In this document: one piece after another, positions 28,060-36,858 of the stretch
Layout of the letters: each line of letters begins with the position of its first letter
Numbering within the stretch: position 1 is the stretch's first letter
DNA from: Ralstonia pickettii
GTDB lineage: Bacteria; Pseudomonadota; Gammaproteobacteria; Burkholderiales; Burkholderiaceae
Direction: 5' to 3'
Length of the DNA: 64,000 nucleotides
Assembly: GCF_030582395.1 (NCBI RefSeq)
Contig: NZ_CP104381.1
Span: forward strand, 310,001-374,000
Position numbers and translations under genes: made by a program
The notes under the pieces: generated by a model
What the model was told of the DNA's origin: nothing
Database searches by the model: none
The model's input: the letters and a program-made list of their open reading frames with translations, nothing else

Positions 28060-30476
28060 GCGGCGGCGTGCTGATCGTGATGGGCGCGTGGCGCCAGGAT
28101 GGCGGAAAACACGAGCGCAAGCATGGCGCCCGGGCCGACGGTCAATCCGAACGTCTCAAGCATCGGCACGCGGGAGAAGGCCAGCAGCCCGAAGCCGGCC
28201 ACCGTTGCCAGGTTGGCCACCAGTAGTGACACCAGCGTCTGCGGCGCAATGGCCTGGGTGCGCTGATTGAAGAACAGCGCGTAGTTTGATCCCACCGCCA
28301 CGATCAGCAGCATGCCGACCAGATGCAGGATGGTCAGCGGCACGCGCGCCAGTGCAAAGCCGGCCGTCACCACCAGCACCGCCGCCACCAGGGGCGCCAA
28401 CGCCCGCAAGGTCCGCTGCGGTGAGCGCAGCGCCACAAGCAGCAGCAACGCGATCGCCGCAAAACCCGCGAGCGACAGGCGAAGGTCTTCGCGCACGTAG
28501 TTGACATATAGCCGATCCGCTTCCACCTTCATGTCGACGAAAAGCGCGCCGGGCACGTCCGCACGATCGACGGCGGCGCGAATCGGCGCGGCATCGAGGC
28601 TGGCCGGGTTGGACGCGTTCTTCATGGCGGCCGGGGCGATTGTTGGCGCGCGCAATGGCAGCATGGCACTCCATTGGCCGGCGCGTTCAGTCAGCAGAGC
28701 GTCCACCGCCAATGCCATCGACGTACCCTTCAGGTCTTCGCGCTGCAAAAGGGGCTGCCCGCGTGCCGCCTCCACATCGGCGAAAAACGGGGCAAAGAGA
28801 TCGGCTTTTACGCGGATCGGCTGGTCTTCCACCGCGCTGCGCATGTTTGTGGCCAGTGCATCGGCCGCCGGCAGGCTTGCGAGGCGCGCGCGCTGTGTGG
28901 CATCGCTCGGCAGGTAGCGCGCGGGATTCTCGAAGCCGGCGAGCCCGCCGTTGTCCACGAGCGGTTGCAGTTGCCTGGCGATCTTTTCAGCGCCTTCAAG
29001 GGCGGCCTGCTCCGTTGCGGCCGGGATCACCACCAGATAGCGCACGTCAGGCGCGCCGACATCTGCGCGGAGGCTCGCATCCAGCGCCTGGCCCTTCGCG
29101 GGCACGGGGCTCAGTGCCGACAGCTCGCGGTTCCACAGGCCATCACGATGCATCGCAAGGGCCACACACGCACCGACGAGCGCTGCGGCCAACAGCCAGC
29201 GCAGGCGCGGTGCAGCCGACGTTGCCCGGGCCAGCCACGCTCCCACGCGCGAGACATCGCGCAACGCCACTTCTTCGCCACGCAGATGCGGTAGCACGTA
29301 CCGGGTCACGAGCGCTGCCGTGACCAATCCGACAATTGAATACAGCCCCAACTGCACGAGCCCCGGAAAGCCCGAGAACAACATCGACGCAAAACCGCAT
29401 ACGGAGGTCAGCACACCCAGGCGGATGGTCGGCCAGTACGTGGCAATCCATGCGCGCAGGCCGTCGTTGGAAGTGGCACCACGCAGGCGGGCGGATTGCA
29501 CGAAGAGGTAGATCGAATAGTCGACCGCCTCGCCGATGAGCGTAGTGCCGAAGCCGAGCGTGAGCCCGTGTACCGCGCCAAACGTCAGGCTGACCGCTGC
29601 CACGCCCGCTGCCACGCCCGACAGCACCGGCAGCAACCCCAGCACCACGGTGCGCGGCGAGCGGTATACCGCCAGCAGCAGTGCCACCACGAGCACGAGG
29701 CTGACGGTGGAAAGCCGCTCGACGTCGTGCTTGATGGTGTCGCGCGATTCAACGGAAAACACGCCCGGGCCGGTCATCAGGATGCGCGTCGACGCAGCGT
29801 TCGGCACGGTGCGGGCAGCCGTCTCGAATGCGCGGCGCACGGTATCGATAGCGTGCGCTTGTGCATCGGTATCGGAGCCGGCAACCGTTGTCTGCACGAC
29901 CAGCACGGCGCGCTGGCCATCGCGCGATGCCCACACCCCATGCATCGACGACGGCAGCGCCGTGTTGTCGAGCTGACTGACGAGCGTCGCCACCTCGCCG
30001 GTCGGATCGCGCGGCAGCATGTTCTTGGCGACGAGCCCGGCCGACGAACTGAGCAGATCCAGACTCTCGTCCAGCGCGGCGTGCAGACCTTCTGCGGAAA
30101 AGCGCTGCGGCGTGATGGCCGGGCTCAGTACGTAGCGGTGATCGAAGACGAACTGGCGGTCGCGTGCCTCGCTCACGGGCTCGCCGTTGTTGACGGCACT
30201 GAACTGTGCGTCGTTTCTCAGGGTGGCAGCGAGCTGCTTCGACAGCGCTGCGCGCGTGGCCGCGTCACCGCCCTCGATGCCCACGAGGATGAGCCTCGAC
30301 ACAAGCCCGTCGCGCAGCTGGTCGACCAGCACACGCTGCTCAGCGCTCGGCGAGCGCGGCAGAAACGCCGACAAGTCCGCCGTAAAGTGCGTTCGCCCGA
30401 CCACGACCGCGCAAAGCAGCAGGCCAGTCAACCAGACCAGTACCGCAGGGCGACGCAGGGCGTGCAAGCGTTTCAT
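28056..30476 (-). CDS. MMPL/RND family lipid exporter
   Basis: An 806-residue inner-membrane protein with the RND repeat: one N-terminal helix, a large periplasmic loop, five or so helices (about 240-400), then the same pattern repeated. Typical pieces are AFLPRSPSAEQRVLVDQLRDG, LGFGTTLIGEAVDYSIYLF and, in the second half, AVGSNYALFFNQR. It corresponds to the MMPL exporter found in aryl-polyene loci, which moves the lipid product across or out of the inner membrane. The start at 30476 (MKRLHALRRPAVL) is chosen over 30506. Thirteen bases separate it from the LolA-like gene. Confidence 0.9.
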   Translation of the reverse strand: MKRLHALRRPAVLVWLTGLLLCAVVVGRTHFTADLSAFLPRSPSAEQRVLVDQLRDGLVSRLILVGIEGGDAATRAALSKQLAATLRNDAQFSAVNNGEPVSEARDRQFVFDHRYVLSPAITPQRFSAEGLHAALDESLDLLSSSAGLVAKNMLPRDPTGEVATLVSQLDNTALPSSMHGVWASRDGQRAVLVVQTTVAGSDTDAQAHAIDTVRRAFETAARTVPNAASTRILMTGPGVFSVESRDTIKHDVERLSTVSLVLVVALLLAVYRSPRTVVLGLLPVLSGVAAGVAAVSLTFGAVHGLTLGFGTTLIGEAVDYSIYLFVQSARLRGATSNDGLRAWIATYWPTIRLGVLTSVCGFASMLFSGFPGLVQLGLYSIVGLVTAALVTRYVLPHLRGEEVALRDVSRVGAWLARATSAAPRLRWLLAAALVGACVALAMHRDGLWNRELSALSPVPAKGQALDASLRADVGAPDVRYLVVIPAATEQAALEGAEKIARQLQPLVDNGGLAGFENPARYLPSDATQRARLASLPAADALATNMRSAVEDQPIRVKADLFAPFFADVEAARGQPLLQREDLKGTSMALAVDALLTERAGQWSAMLPLRAPTIAPAAMKNASNPASLDAAPIRAAVDRADVPGALFVDMKVEADRLYVNYVREDLRLSLAGFAAIALLLLVALRSPQRTLRALAPLVAAVLVVTAGFALARVPLTILHLVGMLLIVAVGSNYALFFNQRTQAIAPQTLVSLLVANLATVAGFGLLAFSRVPMLETFGLTVGPGAMLALVFSAILAPRAHHDQHAAA

Positions 30477-30489
30477 GTGCGCGGCGCCC

Positions 30490-31086
30490 TCAGTTGCCGG
30501 GTACACGTTGCAGGCGCATCAGCGAATGATCGCCGTCGGCCTGGCGGATGGCGACGCTGCGCAGCACATCGCGCGTGCCTTCCAGCGTGATGGTGCTGAC
30601 GACCTTCTGCATGCGTGCGTCGATCGGCGAGAGGGTGAGCGTCCAGTCATCGCCGTGGCCTGCGATGGCGACCTTGTAGACCGCTTCAAGTGCGTAGCGG
30701 TTACCGGCCAGCGTGGCGCGAATGCTTTCGATGAAGGCGCCGAGCTCGGGGTATTGCGACAGCGGCATCGTGAACGTGCGCTGGTTGCGCTCCACGGTGA
30801 GCTTGTCACCGTCGATGACGAGGTGCTCGGGCTTTGGGGCCAGCGTGTGCTTTTCCAGATGATCGGGCGCGACGAACACCAACTCGCCGGACGATTCGAT
30901 GGGCTGGGCCGCGATCGACAACGTCTTTGTTTCCGTGAACGTCGCGCGCCCCGATTTGTTGCGTGCGAGCGTCGACATCAGGCGGTCGAGCGTCCAGGCG
31001 GTATCCGCCGCATGGGTGACCGTTGCCAACATGCTGGCCGCGACCATGGCCAGAAGGGCGCGAAGGAATGGGCGTGCTGCAGTCAT
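30490..31086 (-). CDS. LolA-like outer membrane lipoprotein carrier family protein
   Basis: A 198-residue exported protein (signal peptide about 1-26, ending THA) with the LolA-like half-barrel opening SGRATFTETKTLSIAAQPIE followed by SGELVFVAPDHLEKHT. LolA-like proteins paired with MMPL exporters in aryl-polyene loci are thought to shuttle the lipid through the periplasm. It overlaps the upstream acyltransferase gene by four bases (ATGA). Confidence 0.85.
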   Translation of the reverse strand: MTAARPFLRALLAMVAASMLATVTHAADTAWTLDRLMSTLARNKSGRATFTETKTLSIAAQPIESSGELVFVAPDHLEKHTLAPKPEHLVIDGDKLTVERNQRTFTMPLSQYPELGAFIESIRATLAGNRYALEAVYKVAIAGHGDDWTLTLSPIDARMQKVVSTITLEGTRDVLRSVAIRQADGDHSLMRLQRVPGN

Positions 31087-32045
31087 GGCGTTGGGGTGGT
31101 CTGGCGCTCGGCCGGGGCGTGATCCTTCGCGCCGGACGCGTCGGCATCCTGCCAGAAGTCGAAGTAATTGAACCAGTTGTACGGTGCGATGCGGCAGTAA
31201 AGTTCCACCCGTTCCACATAGCGGCCGAGTGCGGCTTGCACGGCGGCGGCACGATCTTCGCGGCGCACCTCGGTGAAATCCGCCAACAGATCGAAATGCA
31301 CAGCGTAGCGATTGCCGCCCAGGTGCAGCCCCGTCATGAACAGCACCGGGCGCTTCAGCATGGCCGCCATGTGCAGCGGGCCGAGTGGAAACGCTGCAGG
31401 GCTGCCGAGAAAACTCATCGGCTGGACGGATGGCCCTGCATCGCGCAGCAGCGTGCGGTCGGCCAGCATGCCGACAAGCCGGTTGTTGTCCAGGGCCTCG
31501 CGCACCTGCAGCATGGCGTCGACTCGCCCGAGCGAAATGACCTCGGGCGCCGCCGCCGGGTTGATTGCAGCAACGGCCGCGTTGATGTTTCGTGCGTTCT
31601 CTTCGTACATGGCGACGGCCACGCGCAGGTCCGGCACCGTGCGGCCGAGCGCGCGCACCACCTCGAAGCTGCCCAGGTGCGCGCCGAACAGGAACGCACC
31701 GCGCCCCTGCGCCAGCACGTCGTGCACGTGGTGTTGGCCCTGCAACCGGATGTCGAACAGATCTAAGCGACCGCTGATCAGGTAGATGCGGTCATGAATG
31801 GTCGTGGCGAACGTGAACATGTGGCCGAACACCTCACGCAGCGTTGCGGGGCGGCCGAGTGCGCGCTGCAGATAGTCACGCGAAGCACGTCGCGCTGCCG
31901 GCGAGGCCGCCACGAAATACACCGCTATCAGCCGCAGCAGGACCCGTCCGAACGGCCGCCCCAGCCGCAGGGACAGCCACGTCATCACGCGCAGCAGCGC
32001 GAGGTTGCTGCGCTCCGGACGCTCGGCCCAGTCGGTGCGCTTCAT
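31083..32045 (-). CDS. LpxL/HtrB-type lysophospholipid acyltransferase family protein
   Basis: A 320-residue membrane-associated acyltransferase. The HX4E catalytic motif is HLGSFE (H123, E128), with an N-terminal hydrophobic stretch (about 33-48). Later blocks include LADRTLLRD and FPLGPLHMAAMLKRPVLF. In aryl-polyene loci this type, sometimes fused to a glycosyltransferase, attaches the acyl chain to a lipid or sugar. Here the glycosyltransferase is a separate divergent gene. ATGA overlaps occur at both ends. Confidence 0.88.
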   Translation of the reverse strand: MKRTDWAERPERSNLALLRVMTWLSLRLGRPFGRVLLRLIAVYFVAASPAARRASRDYLQRALGRPATLREVFGHMFTFATTIHDRIYLISGRLDLFDIRLQGQHHVHDVLAQGRGAFLFGAHLGSFEVVRALGRTVPDLRVAVAMYEENARNINAAVAAINPAAAPEVISLGRVDAMLQVREALDNNRLVGMLADRTLLRDAGPSVQPMSFLGSPAAFPLGPLHMAAMLKRPVLFMTGLHLGGNRYAVHFDLLADFTEVRREDRAAAVQAALGRYVERVELYCRIAPYNWFNYFDFWQDADASGAKDHAPAERQTTPTP

Positions 32046-33739
32046 GCAGCCACACCCTCCGGCGCGGACGCAGACAGCACACCGCTGGCCACTTCACGCA
32101 CGCCCGCGCGGATGGTGAAGCGCACGGCGTTGCTGGCCGTCGTTTCGAACGCGAGGTCAAGCAATTCGCCCGGCGCCGCGGGACTGAGAAACTTGGCCGA
32201 GCTGATCCTGCAGGCATCGAGCGGGCGGCCCAGCGCCGCACCGATCGCGTGAAGCGTATGGTCGAGCAGCACCACACCCGGCACGATCGGATGGCCGGGA
32301 AAGTGCCCCGGCAGCGCCGGGTGATCAGCGGGAATGGTGAAACGCATGGCGGCCCTGTCTGCGTTGCGAAGCGAATGTTGCGCGACCAGTGCGGCCAGCA
32401 CATCGCGCGCCAGCTTGCCGGTTTCGTTGCGCGGCAGCGCGTCCACCAGCAGCAGCGGGCGCGGCAGAAATGCTGCATCGATGCGGTCGTGCAGGGCGTG
32501 CAGCACGTCCGCCGCGCTCAGCCCCGGCGCCACCACAAGTGCCGCGAGGCGCGTGACTGCGGCGCTGCCGTGCGTGTGCGGGGCGGTGGGCGCATCGTCC
32601 GGCATGTAAAACACGCCGTCCTCGACGCCCGCAATTGCATTGAGCTGATGGTTCAGATACGCCAGCGACGACCGCTTGCCGGCAATGTTGACGAGGTCGG
32701 CCTTGCGCCCGTGCAGCAGAAAATGTGTCTCATCGATCAGCTCGATCACATCTCCCATCGGCACTGCAGCTTCGACGTGTCCGCCGTAGACCCATACCGT
32801 CGGGCCGTCGTCTTCCGAGGTGCCGGGGCGCGACTCCATGCGGACGTCGGGGTACAGGCGCCACGCGGTTTGCTGCGCGGTGCGGCGCGTTGCAATCTGG
32901 CCGGTTTCGGTGCTGCCGTAAATCTCCAGGAGCGGCGCGGACAGGCGCGTCTCGGCCTCGCGCGCCAGCGCCTCCGAGAGCGGCGCAGTGGCCGACAGCA
33001 CGAGCGATGCGCTCGGCACGGGGGCCTCCGATGCCAGCAGCGCTCGCAGATGCACCGGCGAGGTCACCAGCACGCGCGGCTGCGGCACGGCCTCCAGCGC
33101 CTCGCGAATGTCCGCCGGATAGAACGGCTGCCGGTTGCTGAACGCAAGCCCCCCTTGCAGGGCCAGCAGCACCGTCACTTCAAAGCCGTACATGTGCTGC
33201 GCCGGCACGGTGCCGACCAGCGCAAAGGCGCGCCCGTCGTCCAGGCCCAGGTGCGCGACCGCCGTGCGCATGCAGCGCACCAGCGCGCCCCACGTCTTGC
33301 GATGCGGCACCGGCGTGCCCGTCGAGCCAGACGTGAACAGCACCGCCATGACTTGCGAGTCGTCGATCAACGGCACGTCGATGGGCGTTGGCTCGGTCGC
33401 CAGCGCATCGGGATAACGAAAGCCCGGCAGGTCGACGGGGCAGGCAGCCGCATCGTGCAAACAGAACACATCCGGCGCGAAAGCGCACAACTGACGCACC
33501 ATCTGCGGCGTCTGCATAGGCGGCAGCAGGCTGATCTTTCCGGCCACCAGCGTTGCGCACAGCCCGACGGCAAAGCGGTAACGGTCTGCGCAGGCATTGA
33601 ATACGTGGCCGCCAGACGGCAGCATCGGAGCCAGCGCCATCACATCGGCCAGGAACGCGCGTGCGGAGACGGGCGTACCGTCACGCCAGGCAAGCGTGTT
33701 GTCCAGCGTTGAGTGGGAGACCAGCGGGTAAGTCGGCAT
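32042..33739 (-). CDS. AMP-dependent acyl ligase fused to a FabZ-like dehydratase
   Basis: A 565-residue two-domain protein. Residues about 1-455 form an ANL-type adenylating domain: P-loop LFTSGSTGTPVPHRKT, YGSTETGQIATRR and the hinge region HGRKADLVNIAGKRSSL, with PRNETGKLARD near the end. Residues about 465-565 form a hotdog domain with the FabA/FabZ-type catalytic helix motif ADHPALPGHFPGHPIVPGV. The separate ApeH (ligase) and ApeI (dehydratase) genes of other aryl-polyene loci appear joined here. It probably loads a starter acid on the acyl carrier protein and also dehydrates intermediates. The start at 33739 lies 25 bases after the upstream stop. Confidence 0.87.
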   Translation of the reverse strand: MPTYPLVSHSTLDNTLAWRDGTPVSARAFLADVMALAPMLPSGGHVFNACADRYRFAVGLCATLVAGKISLLPPMQTPQMVRQLCAFAPDVFCLHDAAACPVDLPGFRYPDALATEPTPIDVPLIDDSQVMAVLFTSGSTGTPVPHRKTWGALVRCMRTAVAHLGLDDGRAFALVGTVPAQHMYGFEVTVLLALQGGLAFSNRQPFYPADIREALEAVPQPRVLVTSPVHLRALLASEAPVPSASLVLSATAPLSEALAREAETRLSAPLLEIYGSTETGQIATRRTAQQTAWRLYPDVRMESRPGTSEDDGPTVWVYGGHVEAAVPMGDVIELIDETHFLLHGRKADLVNIAGKRSSLAYLNHQLNAIAGVEDGVFYMPDDAPTAPHTHGSAAVTRLAALVVAPGLSAADVLHALHDRIDAAFLPRPLLLVDALPRNETGKLARDVLAALVAQHSLRNADRAAMRFTIPADHPALPGHFPGHPIVPGVVLLDHTLHAIGAALGRPLDACRISSAKFLSPAAPGELLDLAFETTASNAVRFTIRAGVREVASGVLSASAPEGVAA

Positions 33740-33764
33740 GAAGCGAATCTTGAAGCGTGCGGGT

Positions 33765-34439
33765 TCAGCGGGGGCGCTCTGTGGCGATGGGCGTTGCGTG
33801 CCTGGATTGCTCCGATTGTCGATAAGCGCGCACCGCATCGAACAGGCTGGAGTGTGGTTCTCCGCGCAGCACGACGCGGCGGCATAGATATTCCGCCACG
33901 AACATCACGCCCACCAGCGGCAGCGACATGTAGTTCGCAAACGTCGACCACGCGACAGTCGATGCCGTGGCAAACAGCAGCGTAGATACGGCGGTGGTCG
34001 CAAGGAAAAACAGCGTCCACGCCAGGGTGATACGCCGCGCGTAACGCGCAATACCCGGCGTCAGGGTGCCGTGCACCATGCGGGCAAAGCGCGTGCACAG
34101 GGGCTCCCGCCCGGCCATCAGCGTCCGACCGAATACATAGGCCATCATCAGGTTGAAGCTTGCATGTTCGAGGTACAGGCCCCAGTCAAAATGCGCGGCC
34201 AACGGTGCGCGCGCCATCCACAGCGCGCCGCACACGAGCAGCCACAGCGGCAACAGCCTTGCACGATGCCTGGACCGCATGGCCGCCACCAGCGCAATTG
34301 CCAACGGCGGCAACAAGGCCATCGCCAGGCCCAAGCCGTGCGCACCTGGCGTGGCCGCTGCGTAATGCGCGCCGACCTGATACGCCACCACGGCGCACAC
34401 GCCCGCAGCGCCGCGCGCAAAGGCGGTCAGTCGATTCAT
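33765..34439 (-). CDS. COG4648-like membrane protein of the APE-like operon
   Basis: A 224-residue protein with about six hydrophobic helices, resembling the uncharacterised integral membrane proteins found next to acyl carrier proteins and AMP ligases in aryl-polyene loci. Conserved-looking elements are FNLMMAYVFGRTL and ARRITLAWTLFF. No catalytic motif is visible. It is the first gene of the minus-strand operon; the divergent acyl carrier protein begins about 400 bases away. Confidence 0.78.
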   Translation of the reverse strand: MNRLTAFARGAAGVCAVVAYQVGAHYAAATPGAHGLGLAMALLPPLAIALVAAMRSRHRARLLPLWLLVCGALWMARAPLAAHFDWGLYLEHASFNLMMAYVFGRTLMAGREPLCTRFARMVHGTLTPGIARYARRITLAWTLFFLATTAVSTLLFATASTVAWSTFANYMSLPLVGVMFVAEYLCRRVVLRGEPHSSLFDAVRAYRQSEQSRHATPIATERPR

Positions 34440-34795
34440 GGCAGAACAAGTTGGAAGGAGCCGCGGTGCATTGTGTTCGTAGGGCGGGCAGTTTCATCAT
34501 AGGGCGGCCACATTCTAGGGCCCCGGGCGTGTCTCACCCGCGCCCGCGGCCGCGTGTTTGTAACCGGATGTACGCGCCCGCATGGCCCCGCTGTGCCACG
34601 CCTTCCCGGTTTACCGCGCCACACCAGCCGTTGAATCGTTTGCGTCACTTCGTGCACAGGGCGCGATATGCGGTCTTTGTCACGGTTTCGCGCTATACGG
34701 GGTGTAACCCTTCGTCTAGAATCCGCGTAGCTTAAACGACCCCCCTTCACAGGCTGGGCTGGACAAGGCAGGGGCTTCGCGCAAGGAGAACGTCG
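34440..34795. other. Divergent control region of the APE-like locus
   Basis: About 360 non-coding bases between the COG4648-like gene and the acyl carrier protein leader. Promoters for both arms of the locus should be here. Near the plus-strand genes a TTGTCA (34677) and TATACG/TAGAAT hexamers occur, but the spacing is not canonical, so no promoter is claimed. Confidence 0.5.
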
Positions 34796-34849
34796 TTGGC
34801 TCTGGCCGCAATTCCCGCCCCATGCCGCCTGTGGTTGCAAGACCGATGA
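34796..34849 (+). CDS. Possible 17-residue leader peptide coupled to the acyl carrier protein
   Basis: AGGAG at 34784-34788 is the best Shine-Dalgarno site in the region, but it is out of frame with both acyl carrier protein ATGs. It is seven bases before a TTG at 34796 that opens a 17-codon frame (reading MALAAIPAPCRLWLQDR) whose TGA overlaps the ATG at 34846 as ATGA. This would couple translation of the carrier protein to the leader. It is an inference from spacing only; the peptide has no recognised sequence. Confidence 0.4.
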   Translation: MALAAIPAPCRLWLQDR

Positions 34850-35106
34850 ACGACCTGGAAAAAGAGCTCGCCGCACTCATGATCGGCGAACTGAATCTCG
34901 AAGACATGCAACTCGATGCCCTGACGGCGGACACACCGCTGTATGGCGAAGGGTTCGGTCTCGATTCCATCGATATCCTCGAAGTTGCGCTGCTGATCTC
35001 CAAGAAATTCGGTTTTGAGCTGCGCTCGGGCAATCCCGACAACCAGAAGATCTTCGCCTCGCTGGGCTCACTCGCCGCCTACGTGGCAGAGCACCGCACG
35101 CGATAG
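34846..35106 (+). CDS. Acyl carrier protein
   Basis: An 86-residue phosphopantetheine carrier with the attachment serine S41 in GFGLDSIDILE. It would hold growing acyl chains for the ketosynthase and the dehydratases of this locus. The start could also be an ATG at 34822 (eight residues longer); 34846 is preferred because of the ATGA coupling to the upstream short frame, but neither has its own Shine-Dalgarno site. It is transcribed divergently from the main operon, with the glycosyltransferase 33 bases downstream. Only one carrier protein is seen, whereas many aryl-polyene loci have two. Confidence 0.92.
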   Translation: MNDLEKELAALMIGELNLEDMQLDALTADTPLYGEGFGLDSIDILEVALLISKKFGFELRSGNPDNQKIFASLGSLAAYVAEHRTR

Positions 35107-35139
35107 GCCCGCGCCAGCGCCCGACGCACTCCGCTTTCA

Positions 35140-35931
35140 ATGTTTCGCCGGACCGACGCCATGCCGATGACCGGCGCCTCCACGACGCACCTCGTCCTGA
35201 TTCCGAGCTACAACCCTGGCCCCAAGGTTGACGACACCGTACGCAGCGCGCGTGCGCAGTGGAACCCGGTCTGGGTGGTGGCAGACGGCAGCACCGACGG
35301 CAGCACGGAACGCCTGCAGGCCATGGCCGCGCAAGACCCGGGGCTGCGGGTGATCGTGCTGCCGCGCAATCGCGGCAAAGGCGTCGCCGTGCTGGCGGGG
35401 CTGGAGGCCGCTGCTGCGGCAGGCTTTTCCTACGTGCTGACCATGGACGCCGATGGCCAACATCCTGCAGACCTCATCCCCGAATTCATGGCCGCCTCGC
35501 AAGCTGCGCCCGACGCGATGATCCTCGGTCAGCCGGTGTTCGACGCGACAGCGCCGCAGGTGCGCGTGCAAGGGCGGCGCCTGTCCAACGGCTGTGCGGA
35601 CATCGAAACGCTGTGGGCCGGCATTGGCGATACGTTGTTCGGTTTTCGCGTCTATCCGATTGCGCCGCTGGCTGAGATCATGCGCCGCCAGGCATGGATG
35701 CGCGGTTTCGATTTCGATCCGGAAGCGGCTGTGCGCCTGTGCTGGGCTGGCGTGCGTCCGATTCGGCTGGCAGCCCCGGTGCGCTACTTCCGCGCCCACG
35801 AGGGCGGCGTGTCGCATTTCCGGTATCTGCGTGACAACATCCTGCTGTTCGCGATGCATCTGCGCCTGACGGCCGAGGGCATGTTGCGGTTGCCGTCGAT
35901 GATTGCGCGGCGGGTGCAGCGCGGCTGGTAG
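35140..35931 (+). CDS. Family 2 glycosyltransferase
   Basis: A 263-residue GT-A fold enzyme with IPSYNPGPKV at the start, VVADGSTDGS, and the metal/nucleotide-binding DAD at 103-105 in TMDADGQHPAD. The C-terminal part (DNILLFAMHLRLTAEGM) is hydrophobic and may touch the membrane. In aryl-polyene loci a GT2 domain transfers a sugar to the lipid anchor. The donor sugar cannot be told. The ATG at 35140 is used; 35161 is possible. Confidence 0.88.
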   Translation: MFRRTDAMPMTGASTTHLVLIPSYNPGPKVDDTVRSARAQWNPVWVVADGSTDGSTERLQAMAAQDPGLRVIVLPRNRGKGVAVLAGLEAAAAAGFSYVLTMDADGQHPADLIPEFMAASQAAPDAMILGQPVFDATAPQVRVQGRRLSNGCADIETLWAGIGDTLFGFRVYPIAPLAEIMRRQAWMRGFDFDPEAAVRLCWAGVRPIRLAAPVRYFRAHEGGVSHFRYLRDNILLFAMHLRLTAEGMLRLPSMIARRVQRGW

Positions 35932-35947
35932 CCTGCAGCGGGACAAT

Positions 35948-36532
35948 TCAGACCGCTTCCGCAGCGGCCGTGGCGTGGTTCAGCAGGGTGTGTGCAGCGT
36001 CCCAGGCGCGCGACGCGGAGGATGGATCGCCGATCGCGCGGGCGTCGGCCGTGGCGCCCGACAGCAGCATCACGTACACCCCCGCAAGCTGCCGCGCGGA
36101 ATTGGCGGGCACCACATCCTTGAGCAGCGTTTCCATCATGGCGAGCAGGTCGTCGCGGTAGCGCACTGCCACGTCGGTCACCTTGGGGCAGGTCGCGCCG
36201 AACTCCGCCAGCGCACGCTCGAACAGGCAGCCTGCAAAGTCGGGGGTGCGGAACCACGTGCCGTACCACTCGAAGATGCCCCTCAGGCGGGCAATGGTGT
36301 CAGGCATGGGGCTGAGTTTCTCCGCAATGCTGCCCATGACGTAGGTGTAGCGCTGCTCCAGCACTTCCTTGATCAGATCGTCCTTGCCGGCAAAGTGCCG
36401 GTACAACGTCATGCGAGCGACGCCGGACTCGTCGATGATCCAATCGACGCCCACGGGGTGAAAGCCGTGCCTGGAAAACAGTTCGCCGGCCTTGTCCACC
36501 ACCTGTTGGCGCTTGCTTGCGCGCATTGCCAC
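35948..36532 (-). CDS. TetR/AcrR family transcriptional regulator
   Basis: A 194-residue repressor-type protein: N-terminal HTH (VVDKAGELFSRHGFHPVGVD; VARMTLYRHFAGKDDLIKE) and a ligand-binding C-terminal domain of the LmrA/YxaF-like kind (RLRGIFEWYGTWFRTPDFAGCLFERALAEF, key parts only). It converges on the glycosyltransferase (16 bases). Target genes are unknown; it may regulate itself or the lipoprotein gene on its other side. Confidence 0.88.
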   Translation of the reverse strand: MAMRASKRQQVVDKAGELFSRHGFHPVGVDWIIDESGVARMTLYRHFAGKDDLIKEVLEQRYTYVMGSIAEKLSPMPDTIARLRGIFEWYGTWFRTPDFAGCLFERALAEFGATCPKVTDVAVRYRDDLLAMMETLLKDVVPANSARQLAGVYVMLLSGATADARAIGDPSSASRAWDAAHTLLNHATAAAEAV

Positions 36533-36858
36533 CCCTCCTGTTTGCGGTGCCGCATCTTAGCATCGGCCTCTTTTCGCGGCCTGTGGATTGGGCCGTCGGA
36601 AGCCGCTGCCCGCCGCGTGTGTTGCCATGTCAGCTTTACGCTTTGTTAACACAACAGCACACGCTTCACGCTAGAGTAGACCGATCTATATCATCAGCCC
36701 GCGCCACCTACGGGCGCGGGGAAGAGAAAGCGTTGTGAAGCCGCTCCGGCGGTGCCGGTTTTGCGAACGGGATCGCAAAAAAATGACCGGCCCTTGCCAG
36801 GTTGTCAGCGGAATTTCTCTCGATCAACAGCAACAATAAAAAAACAGGGGTCAGGCGA
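36533..36858. promoter_or_regulatory. Divergent region with a TetR-like half operator and three hairpins
   Basis: A 326-base gap between the tetR start and the SEL1-like lipoprotein. It contains TAGACCGATCTA (36677-36688), an imperfect dyad like common TetR operators. Three inverted repeats follow: CCCGCGCC/GGCGCGGG (36698-36720), CCGGC/GCCGG (36746-36758) and TTTTGCGA/TCGCAAAA (36759-36780). The hairpins would lie in the 5' untranslated region of the lipoprotein mRNA. No promoter hexamers are certain. Confidence 0.45.

Noticed and set aside
34677..34722. TTGTCA with TATACG or TAGAAT as a sigma-70 promoter for the acyl carrier protein
   Set aside because: Spacing is 11 or over 30 bases rather than 16-18.
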